A DNA stretch of 64,000 nucleotides, from assembly GCA_038496445.1 (NCBI GenBank), contig JALMLS010000017.1, forward strand, positions 248,001-312,000, in the 5' to 3' direction. This DNA comes from Trichosphaerium sp. ATCC 40318. Lineage: Eukaryota; Discosea; Flabellinia; Trichosidae. Shown here piece after piece: positions 25,542 through 38,168 of the stretch. The translations under genes and the position numbers were made by a program. Numbering within the stretch: position 1 is the stretch's first letter; each line of letters begins with the position of its first letter. The notes below the pieces were generated by a model. It made no database searches and was not told the origin of the DNA. It worked only from the letters and a program-made list of their open reading frames with translations.

Positions 25542-27250
25542 TTATTCTTTCTTTTTACATTTTTTAGAAGACTTAAGTACTAATGGCTTGGCTTCTCTGC
25601 CCATCATGTACATATAGTTTCCATGTTCTTTATACAGGCTATTAACACCTCCTTTCTTTACAGCAAAGTCTGCAAAAATGTATCCAGTACAGAAAGCGTC
25701 GTAAGCAGCCGAATGAAGTACCTTCTCTGTGATTATATACAAGTCTTTACCATCTTTTGGTTTATCATCAGAGGAAGAATCCAATTCCATCAACTCGCCT
25801 TCTTCTGACGGTTCTGTTTTGCGCCTTTTAGCTTCTGGCTCTGTCTTATGTTCTAGATTTCGCTTCTTGGTTTCGCTCAATGATTGGTTATTATTCTTGC
25901 GAACCTTATCTTCGTGATCAAGGATTACATTAATATCATGAGAATCTAGAAAAGAAGTTAGAACAGTGACTTAAAAAAAACAGCAATAGATTTTACACGT
26001 ACAAGGACAAGATTCTCCTTTCCTACAGTGACCTTTTTTCTAAGGGTAGTGAGTGTTTGATGTAATGTGTAACACCCGTACAGCGTATGAGTTACAAATT
26101 CCTGATTTTTTCTCTACAATAGGCACAGAAGAAGGTTTAACTGAAAAGACAGGATTTGGCATAGGACAATCACAAGTTAAAAAATATGTGCCCTTTTTCT
26201 TCTTTCTAGCAGCGTTTTGACGCATTCTAATGATGGAATTAGACTCAATGGTTTATTTAGAATGTGGTACCGTTTATAAAATTGATATTCCAGAAAGTTG
26301 GCTTGCATTTTGTCTGATTTTTCAGCCATAAGTTTGGTGTCGTATATAACAGGAAAGATTTGATGCAAGTCATGACAGAACTGTTCCAAGTTATCTGCTA
26401 GGCGCCCTTGCAACCTAAACAAGGTAATTAGCTGTACATTCACCCCTTTAAGTGTCAATACCCTGAGTACAAGAACATAACATCCAAAAGACCATTGTGA
26501 ACTATTACTGGCTTTCTGGCTGCTTTCATTGCATCAAACATGTCATAGAGGACATTGAGGCACTTTGGTCGGCGTTCTGATCTATACTTTATACCAGTGG
26601 CAAACAACCTAGCAACATACTAAGAAACCTAACAAATCACAAATGACACTCACCTATTGAAGTCAAAACCTGTACCAGACTAAGATAAAAAAATAAGTGT
26701 CAGTTCAAAAGTTTCGATACGAACCAGGAATTCAAGCGATGATGATCCTAATATCATTATTTGAGCTGAGGGACATAACGTCACACGTACCAACTGAGAA
26801 TTCTTGCTTTTTGTAGCATATAACCGAGAAATTTGAGGCACTGTATGCTCGTTCGTATTTCTGGAAAAATGACATGAGCTACTTGACATGTACATAACAA
26901 ACGCACAGATTTGGTGCTATCTGATGTAGGAACGAATAAAGATATTCCAATTTCAAGCATAGTTCTCTTCTCGATAAATTTCTTTAAATTAACGTAGCGT
27001 ACACCAACATCACTTCAATAGTTAGACTTTGAATGAATAAAGCACATACGGTGCCATTAACCCATCATCACGAATAGTGTTTGAATCAATCCCGCTAAAC
27101 TCGGTGTCTATGCTTATAAACTCTGTAGCGGACGTCAAAGTTGTAAATTCTGGCAAGACACGATCTGCATTGTTTCTATGACGTTACGTCAACGCTTGAG
27201 AGTCATATAACAATAACTAACCTATCAACAACGGTTGCGGTGTATTCCAT
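25542..27250 (-). CDS. TOE1: TOE1-like CAF1-family deadenylase
   Basis: 3' exonuclease of the DEDD/CAF1 group, of the TOE1 type that trims the ends of snRNAs and other small nuclear RNAs. Start MEYTATVVD; the exonuclease motif reads SATEFISIDTEFSGID (first D-E pair). Later come KPVIVHNGLLDVMFLY (HNGLLD), IFPVIYDTKLMAE (DTK), then NFLEYQFYKR. After the nuclease domain a CCCH zinc finger is visible (KKGHCRKGESCP ... SHDIN), typical of TOE1 and absent from PARN. A nuclear localisation stretch PEAKRRK follows. The C-terminal part has HSAAYDAFCTGYIFADFAVK as in TOE1. It ends KSSKKCKKKE-stop. The start is only 71 bp from the divergent CNNM gene. Confidence 0.85.
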
Positions 27251-27321
27251 GCTGCACTACTTAAAAACGCCAAAATTAAACTGGTTAAGTACGTTCACAG
27301 GTAAAAAGACTGCGTAACATT

Positions 27322-29169
27322 ATGAAAGCAGCGTTCCTCTGTCTGTTGGTCGTGTGTACAGCACTGGCCGTTCAGTTTGTAGACAAACCATCCCCTCCTC
27401 CACCTGGGTCGCCTACGGCACCCCACCACGAACCCGAAGCCGTACTGAATTGTACACGCGAGTACGTCACTTCAGGAATCAACAATTTTTAGCTTAGTGT
27501 CGTAAGGTCAAAAGACGCTGTTTTATGCGACGGAGAGAAGTTTGAGCGCCTCGAGATTGACGAAGCTGGTATTGTTTTATTACATTGACTGTTTGCTCAC
27601 CACGAGCAGGTAGCAAGTTGTTTTGGATTCATTTGTCCATGTCGCTATTTTGCGTATTGTTTGCTGGTTTAATGTCGGGATTAACAATGGGTTTAATGTC
27701 TCTAGACGTCATGCACCTGGAGATTCTACAGAAGGTACCAACGCCAAAAACCCCGATAATATTCTGCCTAACAAATACTCAGTCGGGCTCGAAGACTGAG
27801 TCAGCGCGTGCTGGAAGAATCATACCTCTCGTAAAACGTCATCACTGGCTTTTAGTAACACTCCTATTGTGCAATGCAGCGGGTAAACTACAGACATTTG
27901 ACACTTGATCCAGCTTGCGCCCAGCTTAACTTTTTTCCCCTATGTAGCTATGGAAGCGCTCCCAATCTTCTTAGAGCACCTCGTTAACCCTATCATCGCA
28001 ATCGTAGTATCAGTCACAGCTGTACTATTTTTTGGAGAGTACGACTAGCCTTTTACTAAAATGATGTCTTTTTGCATACTTACGCTTGTAGAATTATTCC
28101 GCAAGCCATTTGTACCAGATACGGTTTGGCTATCGGCGCAAATTTATCTTGGTTTGTTTGGGGCCTCGTTGTTGTTACATCTCCACTATCTTTCCCCATC
28201 AGGTTCAACATCACTGACTTATAGTTTATTAACTGATGCTAGTTTATTGCTTGATTGTCTTCTTGGTAAAGATCATACAACGTTCTTTAGAAGAGCTGAA
28301 CTGAAAGAACTCGTTGCCATACATGCATACGCACCTGATATGCAACCTCATAAACATGGAGAAGCAAGACATGGTGGACCTTTGTCCATTGACGAAGTCA
28401 CGATTATTAAGGGCGCAATTGATATGAAGACTAAAACAGCTATTGACGTTATTACTAACTTGGATGAAGTATACATGCTCCCAATAAGTGGTAAATTAGA
28501 CAAACCAACAATGACAGAGGTAAGCTTGAATCAAACTTTATTTGTTAATCTATAACCATGGATGTAGATACGCGAGAAGAACCACAGTAGGATTCCTATT
28601 TACAGATTCAGTTCTGATCATATTATCGGAATGATTCTAACAAAGACTCTTATACTAATGGATCCTAATGACGAAACGCCATTAGACGATTTACCAATCC
28701 ATCGTATGCCTACAGTAAATGAGAACACTCCACTGTACACTTTGCTCGATATCTTCCAGACTGGGCGCAGTACGTGCTTTGTTAGTTAATTTTGTCTAAT
28801 TGCTTCATAGGTCACATGGCTGTAGTCAATAAACCAGATAATATTACACCAATTGGTGTCGTTACTCTGGAAGACGTTATAGAAGAGCTTATTCAAGAGC
28901 CTATCGAAGATGAGGCGGATAACGCTAGAGGTAAACCTGTAGTTCTCACAACCAGTGGAACAGGGATAGGTCATCGCCCTACCATTCCAAGTGCTATCGG
29001 ATTGGCACGCTCTGCGTCATCCACAACTGCAGTCCGCCGCAAGACGCCACGTTCTGATAGTACCAGTAACGATAAAGACACCAATGATAGTTTGGAACCG
29101 CTCATTCGACTGGAATCCGACGTTGAACAAGGCCCAGGCAATGTAGATGACCGTCACTCCGTAAATTAA
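27322..29169 (+). CDS. CNNM/Mam3-like divalent cation transporter
   Basis: Membrane protein of the CNNM/ancient conserved domain family, linked to magnesium and other divalent-cation homeostasis. Signal peptide [19 protein letters not shown], a short Pro-rich luminal part, then the DUF21 domain: [43 protein letters not shown] and [20 protein letters not shown] across an intron. The junction [12 protein letters not shown] and [13 protein letters not shown] follow. Then a CBS pair: [18 protein letters not shown] ... SRIPIYR ... [10 protein letters not shown] ... HMAVVNKPD ... [15 protein letters not shown]. The tail is Ser/Thr rich and ends DDRHSVN-stop. In-frame introns begin GTACGA near 28038 and GTTCAA near 28202. 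Confidence 0.88.
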
Positions 29170-29446
29170 CTTGTAGTGCGAATTAAAAAATAAAATCTCT
29201 GGCTGAGTTCCTCTTAACCAAGTGTGACACTTACATCCGCGTCGGATTACTTTTTCCTCACTGTAAAGGCATTGTGAGGCTCTTGGTTATGATTTGTTGA
29301 ATGACGTTTCACAAATCCTCATTGCTTTAGTCGGACGCTCCGAGCACTACTACAGAACCAAAGACAGTACAGTTTACTCAGTGCCACGCTTATTGGGCTA
29401 CAATTAAGCAAGCGATTATTTCTTTAAGTTTCAGAGCTAAACGAGC

Positions 29447-32400
29447 ATGGCAGGTGGGCAGTTTGACTTTGAGGCTAAGTGGGTTGAGCTGCAGAAAGGC
29501 CTAGAGCTGATAGTAAATATCTGCTTCAATATTGATAAAGAGAGCAAGATCGACTTCAAGGAATGGCAGTTGCTTTACCAGTATCCTTACTACTTCATTT
29601 AAATACTCTAGCATCTATTACACTTAACTATAGAGCGTTGTGTATACCTGGTGCACCAGACAAGAGGACGCAAAAAAGGATGAGCTGTATCAGAAAGTAG
29701 CTGATTTTTTCGTCGTTACTGTCGAGAAACAAGAAGAGGTAGTTATTTGTAATTTTATGCCGCGTTTTTAACGTAGTGTAACGTCTTTGTTGTAGATCTT
29801 GCGTGAAAAGACAGGTGTCGTACTTTTACGCAATTTCCTTAGTTTATTCAAGTATTACACAACCGCCTCTAAGATGATCAAAAAAATTTTCCAATACATG
29901 GTACGTGCATTTACAATTTAGGTATTTAACGATAAAAAGCACCGTTATTGGATCCCAGCGCAACAGCAGGCGCAACAAGAAAAGAAAGTCAGAGATGTTG
30001 ATGTGGTAAGTGAACTAATTACGTCTAAAATAGCCGTCATCCATAAACAACTTTAAAGCGCTTCACGACAGGCTATTTTATTCTTCGAATGGTCAAGTAA
30101 CGTGTTAACATAATCTTTTTAAGCTCTCGCTCGTTAAATGGCGTACGCACTGCTATGACAAACTCAAACCAAAAATATTGGCTGCTCTACTAGGTAACTA
30201 ATACATACTTTAACGCAAATTTTGAAAAATTCAGTTTAAAAAAAAAGGCAAAAAAACTGACCAACAAATGCTTTGCTTACACTGAATAGACCTTGCTGAT
30301 CTCGACAGAAATGGTGAAACTGTAGATAAGAGTCTTTTTTCTAATATGGTCCAAGCCTACAGTGCGTAGAGATGATAAGATTGGATGATAAAAGTCGATT
30401 AATTTTTTTTCTTTTTTATTTTAGTTCAACTTGGTGTAAATGAAGAACAACCTGTATTGTTTTATCAGACAGAATTTCAAGACCCTTTCATTGCTCGCAC
30501 AGAAGCTTTTTATATTAAAGAATCTGATAATTACTTGCAAGAGAACAGCGTCTCACAGTATATGCAAAAAGCTGAGGAGCGGTTGAAGCATGAAGAAGGC
30601 AATGCTCGTGGTTATTTACACCCTGAAACAGAACCAGTGGTGCGTTTGAGTTCTTTGTCAAGAAGAAAGCAGTATTATTTGTTTGGTTTTTTTTTTTCAT
30701 TAGAAAAAGGAATTACTTGCGCTAGTTACCTTGCTGATACGTTTTTTAATTTAGTTGCAAGCAGCTTGTGAAAGTGTATTAATTGAACGACATAATGAAA
30801 TCCTTCAAAATGAATTCCAAACTATGTTGCGAGACGAAAAGGAAGATGGTGCGGACTCATTCTTTTTTGTTGTTGTGTTTGGTTTCTAAATATTTTTTTC
30901 TTGCTTAGATATGCAGCGCTTTTACTTTTTATTGTCACGTATCGATAGTGGTTTGAATGCTAGTTCTGCTACAATGAAAAATTTTCTAAAGGAAGTCGGA
31001 AACGGTGTCATTGTTGAACAATCAACTAAACTCGATACAAAAAAAGCGCTTAAAAATTCTGTACCTTTCATGCATGAGCTTCTTGCTGTACACAAAAAGT
31101 ATGTTGGTATTATACGCAAGTGCTTTTCTGATCACAAGCTATTTATCCAAGCTATGGACGAGGTACGTTATAATAGTTCTTATGGACGTCATAGTGGGCG
31201 GAAAAAAAAGTTTTTTTTTTGAATTTTTTTTTTCATTTCTAATACCTTGTGTTAAGGCATTTACCTTCTTTGTCAATAAAGAAGTAGGCGTATTCTCTAT
31301 GGCTGAACTTCTTAATTTCTTTGTTGATCATGTTCTCAAAGGAAATGAAAAATTGGCTGAAGATCAACTTGAAGAGACTCTTGAGGCTACTGTCCGCTTG
31401 TTTACTTATTTTGATGATAAGGATGTATTCTACATGTCCTTCAGACGATCATTGAGTAAGCGTCTACTATCCAGAAAAGTAAATGAAGATGCTGAGCGCA
31501 GTTTTATCGGAAAACTAAAGGTGAGTTGTTAAGGTTTTTTTTTGTTACTTTTGCTGTATTGACATTTTTATAGATGAGTTGTGGTGATGCCTATACTAAG
31601 AAGTTGGAGGGTATGTTCAATGATATCAAGCTAGCAAGCGAAAAACAACAACACTTTAAAAACTGGATGGTCGAGAAAGGAAATACTCAAACTGTTGATC
31701 TATCGGTCATGGTAAGAACTCTTTATTGTTTTTTAAAGCTTATTAAGTCGTTTTAAGGTACTCAACGACTTATACTGGCCGCTTAGTAAACAAACTGAGT
31801 TGCAACTTCCAACTGAACTCATTCAATGTGTTGGCTTTTTTGAAGAATACTATCACACGTACGATGTTCAATTCGCTTGGGGTACACTTATTTTTGCTTA
31901 CTTATGTTGTAGAACAACAGAAAAGAGAAAGTTGAAGTGGATTTACAATCAAGGAACTATATCTGTCTATAGAACATACAAGGATGCTAAAGGACGAGCA
32001 AGGAGGCTAGAATGTGTTGTTTCATGTATTCAAGCTTGTATTCTTAACCTTTTCAATGATAATAATGAAATGACGTTTAAAGAAGCACAGAAACAACTCA
32101 ACTTATCTCCAGACGTCCTAAAATTTTCCATACATCCATTGATATTCGCAAAGTCTAGACTCTTGACACGAAAGAAGATTGAAGGAGCAAAACGTACGAG
32201 AATTGTTTCCTTTTTTTTTTTTCTCCGTGAAAGAAGGCTTGCGAGGTGTAAAGGAGGTGAATGTTTTGTTTTTCTGAGTGTTTCTTTAGCTGTTGGAAGG
32301 AAACCTATTGACGAAGAAGATATTTTTGTCCCATTCAACTTCCGTAAAGTACCAAAGAACAGAATCCAGTATCCTCCTGGATCCACACGCTTGATTAAAA

Positions 32401-32840
32401 AGGAATCTAAGGAAGTCCAAGATAGAACTAAACATGAGGTATGTATTATCCACATGCAGACTTTTTTAATTGAATGTCACAAGTGTCACGTGATAAATAT
32501 TTTTGTGATGTTTTGTTTTATTTGTTTTTTTTATTTACCGTTTGTTTCTAGCGTATTATAAAGATTGAACTTTCTCTTGTACGTGTGATGAAAGCACGTA
32601 ACGTATTATCTGTAAATGAGCTTATCACTGAGGCTTCTAAACAATTACTAAAATTCTTCCGACCGGATCCTCGTTTGGTAAAGAAAAGAATTGAAACACT
32701 TATGGAACGCGGTTTTATGCGTCGAGGTACGTTCTCTGTTAACATGTCTTTAATTTTTTTTTGTTGCTGTTCGTTCTTCTGAACTAAGTGGTTTGTTTAT
32801 AGATGATGCTGATCAAAAGGTTATCCATTACGTTGCTTAA
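29447..32840 (+). CDS. cullin scaffold of RING E3 ligase
   Basis: Full cullin in about 14 exons. Start MAGGQFDFEAKWVELQKGLE matches the cullin-1 N-terminus. Helical cullin repeats follow (VVYTWCTRQED, LVKWRTHCYDKLKPKILAALL, FYIKESDNYLQENSVSQYM, RFYFLLSRIDSGLN). The cullin-homology region contains FRRSLSKRLLSRKVNEDAE and KMSCGDAYTKKLEGMFNDI, then RKLKWIYNQGTISVY and NFRKVPKNRIQYPPG. The C-terminal winged helix has the neddylation site: LVRVMKARNVLSVNELI, with Lys in the usual place. It ends RGFMRR-DDADQKVIHYVA-stop; the final YVA is close to YLA of CUL1/CUL4. It should scaffold an SCF-type ubiquitin ligase. N-terminal similarity favours CUL1, but I leave the subtype open. Confidence 0.88.
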
Positions 32841-33336
32841 GAGTGCTTGACTTTAGCGTGTAAAAAACGTCTTCACACAAAAAAAAAGCAAAGAAAAAAA
32901 ATGAAATAAAAACGCCTAGCGAGACACTGTAATAAAATTTGCGCTTGTAAAGGAAGATTACAGTTTTTTTCGAATTGTTTGTCTTTTCGTTAGGTTGACT
33001 TTGTTTGAACCTACATTCGCACATAACGTTACAAATAGCGACAAGAAATGGCTGTACATGCTTGGTGTTTGTAGCGCTCCCTTTGTACTGCGATTGTGTC
33101 ATGTAAATAGGTACCAACGCTACAGAACACTCCATTCGCTTTTATATTAGCGTAGCCCCTTATTGAGTAGCTTTAAATGTGTTCTCTAACGAACAGTACA
33201 GTAAAAAGGTACATAGTGTACCAGGCACCAAGCACGTAACGGGAAAAACTATTGGGGCAATAAATACGGACTGTCCAAACAGTACAGCAAATTACACAAA
33301 GCCAAGACACTACAACATAACCTACAATCATAAGAG
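32841..33336. other. intergenic region, no gene seen
   Basis: AT-rich spacer between two genes on the same strand. I see no coding exon, tRNA or repeat here; the open frame on the other strand at 32821-33135 has no protein features and overlaps the cullin stop. Confidence 0.45.
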
Positions 33337-34054
33337 GTGAATTATAGACGTCTGCTGTTTACCAGTACTTACAACAAAGTTAGTAATCTTGTACAACCAT
33401 TACCGAAGCGTAGACGCTTACCCCACAAGCACTGGACCGTGCACGAGAACATAGTACACTTTGCTAGGTTTGTAAGTATACATCACTTTAGTTGGGCTTT
33501 ATTTACCATTTTCAGGCAGAAGCTTCATTGAAAATTGTAAGTGTAACGGATTGGTTCAACGTGGCGTATCGAGATCTTCTTTTAATAGATGGAGGTAGAT
33601 CTGTTATGAATCACTTTGATTGTTCTACAAGACGCTTCTTAAAAAGCGTTTATCCTGATGTAGATTGGCATCCTTGGAAATTCAGTACAACTATACCTTT
33701 CATGGGAAAAGTTTTTATTTACATGTTTTTCAGAAAATTTGGCACAACACGTGTGGACAAACAAAAATCACGTGGAAACTTTTTTGGATGGACTTGCATC
33801 TAGATTGAGAATAAAAATTGTAGAGGATCTTACTCGTGTGTCAATGGCACAACTTGATAACAACGGCGGAAGGTGGGTCTTAAGTTTTTTTTTGCAAAGC
33901 TAATGAGATTAGAGGTTTACGTGAGTATTGGCCGGATGTTTTACCTCAAGTGTACCCAAATATTGAATGGAGATTAGAAAGCGATTCTTCAAATGTTATA
34001 AGATACCAACAGGTTACGTTGGTGAACTGTACATCAGAGTTGTTAAGACGATAG
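33337..34054 (+). CDS. W/WKF-repeat protein, unknown function
   Basis: A short multi-exon gene encoding two tandem copies of a unit I cannot name. Unit 1: HWTVHENIVHFARF-AEASL, KIVSVTDWFNVAYRDLLL, GGRSVMNHFDCSTRRFL, SVYPDVDWHPWKF. Unit 2: HVWTNKNHVETFLDGLASRL, RIKIVEDLTRVSMAQLD, NNGGR, WPDVLPQVYPNIEWR. Each unit runs W-x5-N-hydrophobics, K/RI-V-DW/DL, GG, YP-x2-xW. I recall similar repeats in plant and algal proteins of unknown role, without a firm name. The N-terminus MNYRRLLFTSTYNKVSNLVQ is basic and hydroxylated, like a mitochondrial targeting peptide. The 33337 start is not supported beyond frame, and its first codon may lie upstream. Confidence 0.5.
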
Positions 34055-34087
34055 TAAAACGTATTAAATTACTAAACTTTATTCTAA

Positions 34088-36718
34088 TTAATTGGTTGTT
34101 GTGGTTCTAACTGATGTTGTTGACATTGAGCGTGTTATTCTTGTAGGCTTTCTTCGTAATTCCCAAGGAACAAGAACACGTCTAATAGGTGGAACTGTGA
34201 ATATAATACCTATAACGAGCGCTATAACGATCTAGTACAATAATTAACATCAAACTGTAAATCTTTGTCTTTTTTTTGACTTACAAGAACGCCCACACCA
34301 GCTGCAACAATACCAATGGGAAACTCTCTATCACACTCTTGTTTAATAGAAAACACGCCATGTAGCCTATAAAAACAAACTCAGTAAAGTGCAACAAAGA
34401 AGCATAATTACGGAAAAGGAAAATAATGAGAATAGTTTTGTACCCAACACTTGATGTCTCTTGGTATACTTCGTAGCATTCTGGTTCTTCTTGTATTATA
34501 ACTCTACTACCTACTACGCAGCTTGAAGATATTATCAAAATCTTACTTGTTTTGGCTGGATCAATCTGTGATACGTTAATGTTCAACACTCCGCTATCTG
34601 AGTTAGTGAAACAGCCCGATATGACAAGTGGATTGTTTCCATTGTGGAGTAGCGTTACAGTTCCGTTGTTGATGAAATCTCCTGTTATTGTTATAGAATC
34701 GTTGACAATAATATCAATATTATTTAGGACATCTCCTGTAATTGTACACGAGCTCACATTGGCACTACATTTTAAGCAAGCTTCTGATGAACATTCAGCT
34801 AAAAAAATATTCAGTCTTGATGGTTTATTAAAATGTAGTCTGTACTTGAGCTCTTGTTCACTTTTGGTGATATAGTTGGAGTGTTTGCCCTCGATAAAAA
34901 ATATGTAGGTGCTGTCGTTGATTGCGTGGGTTCCGGAGGTCGTGTAGGTTGTATTGTGGATTGTATGGTTGGTGTGGCCGTTGGCACTTGAAACATTGAA
35001 GCACATGGCATGTATGTATTCAAAAGTGGGTCAGTGAAGTGCATATTTTCTATAAATAATGTAAGCTGATAGGAAAGGAAATCACTCAATTGGTGAAAAC
35101 AAGGGCAAAAAGAAAAAAGTAAGAAAAAGTAAGCTTACGTCCACAACATGAAGATAAATTGCAAACATCGCAGGGAATGCTATTTCCTGTAATGGTAGAG
35201 CCACACGCACTTGTGGCACCACAAAATAAGACGCTATCAGCGAATGTAAGGTGTGTACTAATGCCACAACCAATGTCGGTTTCGATTGCTTCAAAAGGCT
35301 TAGATAAACGAAACAATAGTACAACTTACATGGATGGAATGCAGTGTATCTAGAGTAAATATTAGTCACTACTATTATACTTTTGGCTCTCACCTTAAGT
35401 TTAAGTCCGCGTTTGCATATACAACCTGTCGATTCACATCTCTTTGTTGCTGATCAGTTTTTTTGATAAATGTATTGACTTACGCTAAGTGGCAGTTATC
35501 CGAGAAGTACGATGATTCTATTGTGAGTGCGCTTCCTGAATAAATGGCACATCCTAGATATAACTAAATATTAGTTGTATTGAGATGATAACGATACCTT
35601 GAACGCCTGTAATAGGAGAAAGACCAGATAGCGAATTATTTAAGAAAACTGAGTTTTTAACTACAAGTATAGTGTTGCTCGAAAACACGGCGCCTCCACG
35701 TATCGATAAACCTTAGGTATCTCGTGTTAGTACGTCGCGTTAGAAATACAACTGAATACCATGTGACTCCACAGAATTTCTATCGAACAAGCATCCGTCA
35801 ATATCAGCCTTTTCAACGGATTAATTTACGAAACTACAGTGGTCGTACTTGTGATACACTGTCAACGAACATAGCACCGCCTATTCAATGTTATTAACAC
35901 CACTGCTGTGAAAGCAAAAAAAGGAGTTTCTAATGGCATACCTTCGGCTTCTACTAAGCTGACAACGCTATTTTCTATAAAATGACATTGACTCATGTCT
36001 AAGGATGAAGCAGCTGTTATAAACAATCCTGCGCCTTTTGAAGAAGCGTCACGTTTCACCGTATTATTAATAAACTTAGTTCTTGTAATTTCGATTGCAC
36101 TACCACCTCTTTAACAACCAATACGTGATAGGCTATAGTAATTACTACCTGGTAAATATGGTCAAAGCACCTCCTATAGGGTTGTTTATAGCATTGAGGT
36201 CTCTGAAAATACAATCTCTGTAGACGATGTTAACACTCACGTTGAATCTTAAAACCAAAAAAAAATCACGTGCGTTACAGAAACAGTCCGAGCATGATTT
36301 ATGATAACTTGACAACCAACAAAATCTATGTTCTCAAAAGTAACTCGTTTATCTTCTCCGTTAATGACAGAATATGAATCGCACGTGACTTCAACCCTTC
36401 CACCAACTAGTGTCGTTAACTTGAATAAAACACGGAATAATTTTATGGAATAACAACCGTACACGAGTTCACCACGACATCGCTTTGTATGCTCACATGG
36501 TTTGAAAGCGTATGAGCAAAGTTGCCAAGTGTAATTGACGACAAATTTTGGGATAAATAGCATGAAAGGTCATTAGCGCATGGCGAAGTCTGGGATGTCA
36601 TTTCTTGAAAAAAAAATATGAGTTGGGCTAGTTTGGGCATATTTGTGACGTCACCTCCAACACTTTTTCCCAAATAGAATGCTACTATTACAAAACATAA
36701 TATACAGGGATAACTCAT
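34088..36718 (-). CDS. beta-helix (Pmp-like) type I membrane protein
   Basis: Surface or secreted-compartment protein. Start MSYPCILCFVIVAFYLGKSV is a signal peptide. The ectodomain is a right-handed beta-helix with repeats like chlamydial polymorphic membrane proteins: GGA/GSA followed by F-x-x-N, as in GGSAIEITRTKFINN, GAGLFI ... CHFIENS, GGAVFSSN ... SVFLNNS and GSALTIESSYFSDN. Cys-rich links occur (IPCDVCNLSSCCG). A later domain has SSCTITGDVLNNIDIIVN. Near the C-terminus, ECDREFPIGIVAAGVGVL joins IVIALVIGIIFTVPP as a membrane helix, followed by a basic Ser/Thr tail ending VRTTTTN-stop. Many short exons make the full model approximate. It is probably a cell-surface protein; the ligand is unknown. 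Confidence 0.62.
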
Positions 36719-36970
36719 ATACTGCACGTGATGCATTTGTACACCCAAGATCCTCGCTGGTTTTGAGCCTAACTTAACATACACGTCAGGTAAACTAAAC
36801 CGAAATACTTATTAACTTCACCTGCTTTCAGTGAATCTAGTGCATTTATTTGTTTCTCGCTTTATAATCAATAATGATGGTACCATTACTTCGAGTGAAC
36901 GGTAGCATATTGATTGTTGTTGGAATTAAGAGGTGTAATTGCAAAAGCAAAGCAAAGATACAGGTATCTT

Positions 36971-37881
36971 TTACAATTCTGCTTTTCTAGTATCGGGTTT
37001 GCTCTCTTGTTCTGGTATACTTTTTTCGTATATTGGTACGGTGTGAAGTAGTTCTAACAATTCCTTCAAAGTTTTTGTTGTGTCTGCAATCTAATAGTAA
37101 CAGTAAGAAATAGTTGTTTTCAAATGTTTGATGTTAAATCAATTTCTTTTCTGGTCACTTGTAATACCTCACTGTCAGCGTTGCACGTGTTGTAACCGTA
37201 TGTATCAATACCTATGATACCCATGCATTTGTTGATCATACTTATTATACCATTGTACCATTTATCACGAGTATCACAAAGGTAATTAAACTTCATTGCG
37301 CTCGTGACAGCAACAATTTTGGGTATTTCTTTTGATAACTTATCATAGGCTTTAACAGCACTGTCTCTTGAGATCTGTACGCGTATTGCCTTTTCCTCGG
37401 AACTGCGGAGTAAGCTTTGGATCATTGCTCCGTTCATCGTGTCGATAATGTCTTCAACCTCAATCACAGTCCGTCTACTGAAACGAAGATAAACAAAAAA
37501 TACCATACTTAATCCTCATTTCTTACTGTCGCTTGGCAGAACCAGCCAAGCGATAAATAGTCTCCCAGCTTTCTATAAGTTTATAGTGAACTATTGCCAG
37601 TGTGCAGTGATCCACCAACCAATGAGCAGCGTCGTGAAGCTCATCAATGTGTTTTTCTCTATCAGCCTCAGAAAACAATGTTTCTGTTGTATTTAGCCTT
37701 AATTATAGCGTAAATCATCGTCAAAACAAGCTTTCACGTTGTTTGTCACGTGCCTTTTATTTGCATACGCTAGAATGACCTTACCATGCTTATATCGCTC
37801 TTTTATATCCATTAAGTGGTCTGGAGTGATAATAGCGTGTGCGCCAACTAGAATAAGCGCCATGACCACTATTACGTTCAT
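36971..37881 (-). CDS. small secreted helical protein, unknown
   Basis: Four exons giving about 250 residues. Signal peptide MNVIVVMALILVGAHAIIT, then KERYKHGKVILAYANKRHV, a middle part EADREKHIDELHDAAHWLVD with HCTLAIVHYKLIESWETIYR, then VIEVEDIIDTMNGAMIQSLL and CDTRDKWYNGIISMINKCMG. It ends PDTRKAEL-stop. The protein is predicted mostly helical with at least four Cys that could form disulfides; there is no membrane anchor after the signal. I do not recognise the family. It lies next to, and on the same strand as, the beta-helix membrane protein. Confidence 0.55.
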
Positions 37882-38060
37882 GATTGCCTTGTGACAGTAT
37901 CAAACAAAAGCAAAGCGTTGTAGCCACAATGGGTAAAGAAAAAAGTCTCAGCCCGATCTTTGGTGCCTTGGTCAAGAAAGGTATTGTGCGTCTTTTCATG
38001 TTAGCCTGCTAAGTATACAATCGCGAGACTGTTCGGAAACACTAGTTTTAGATATTTTTG

Positions 38061-38076
38061 TTACATCCGGATGTAA
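38061..38076. promoter_or_regulatory. 16-bp palindrome, TCCGGA cluster
   Basis: TTACATCCGGATGTAA is a perfect 16-bp palindrome, 93 bp before the methyltransferase ATG at 38169. Two more TCCGGA cores follow within 60 bp (near 38085 and 38125). The spacing and symmetry suggest a binding site for a dimeric factor in the divergent promoter shared with the secreted-protein gene (start 37881). Function is inference. Confidence 0.4.
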
Positions 38077-38168
38077 TAGTTTGTCCGGATAAACTAATTT
38101 GAGCGCAACCACAAAAAATATATCCGGAGGATTCTCCACTTCAAAAACAATAACACAACGACCACGTC

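Noticed and set aside
35000-35090. A CRISPR array or phage features
   Set aside because: The window is eukaryotic; no regular direct repeats with spacers are seen.
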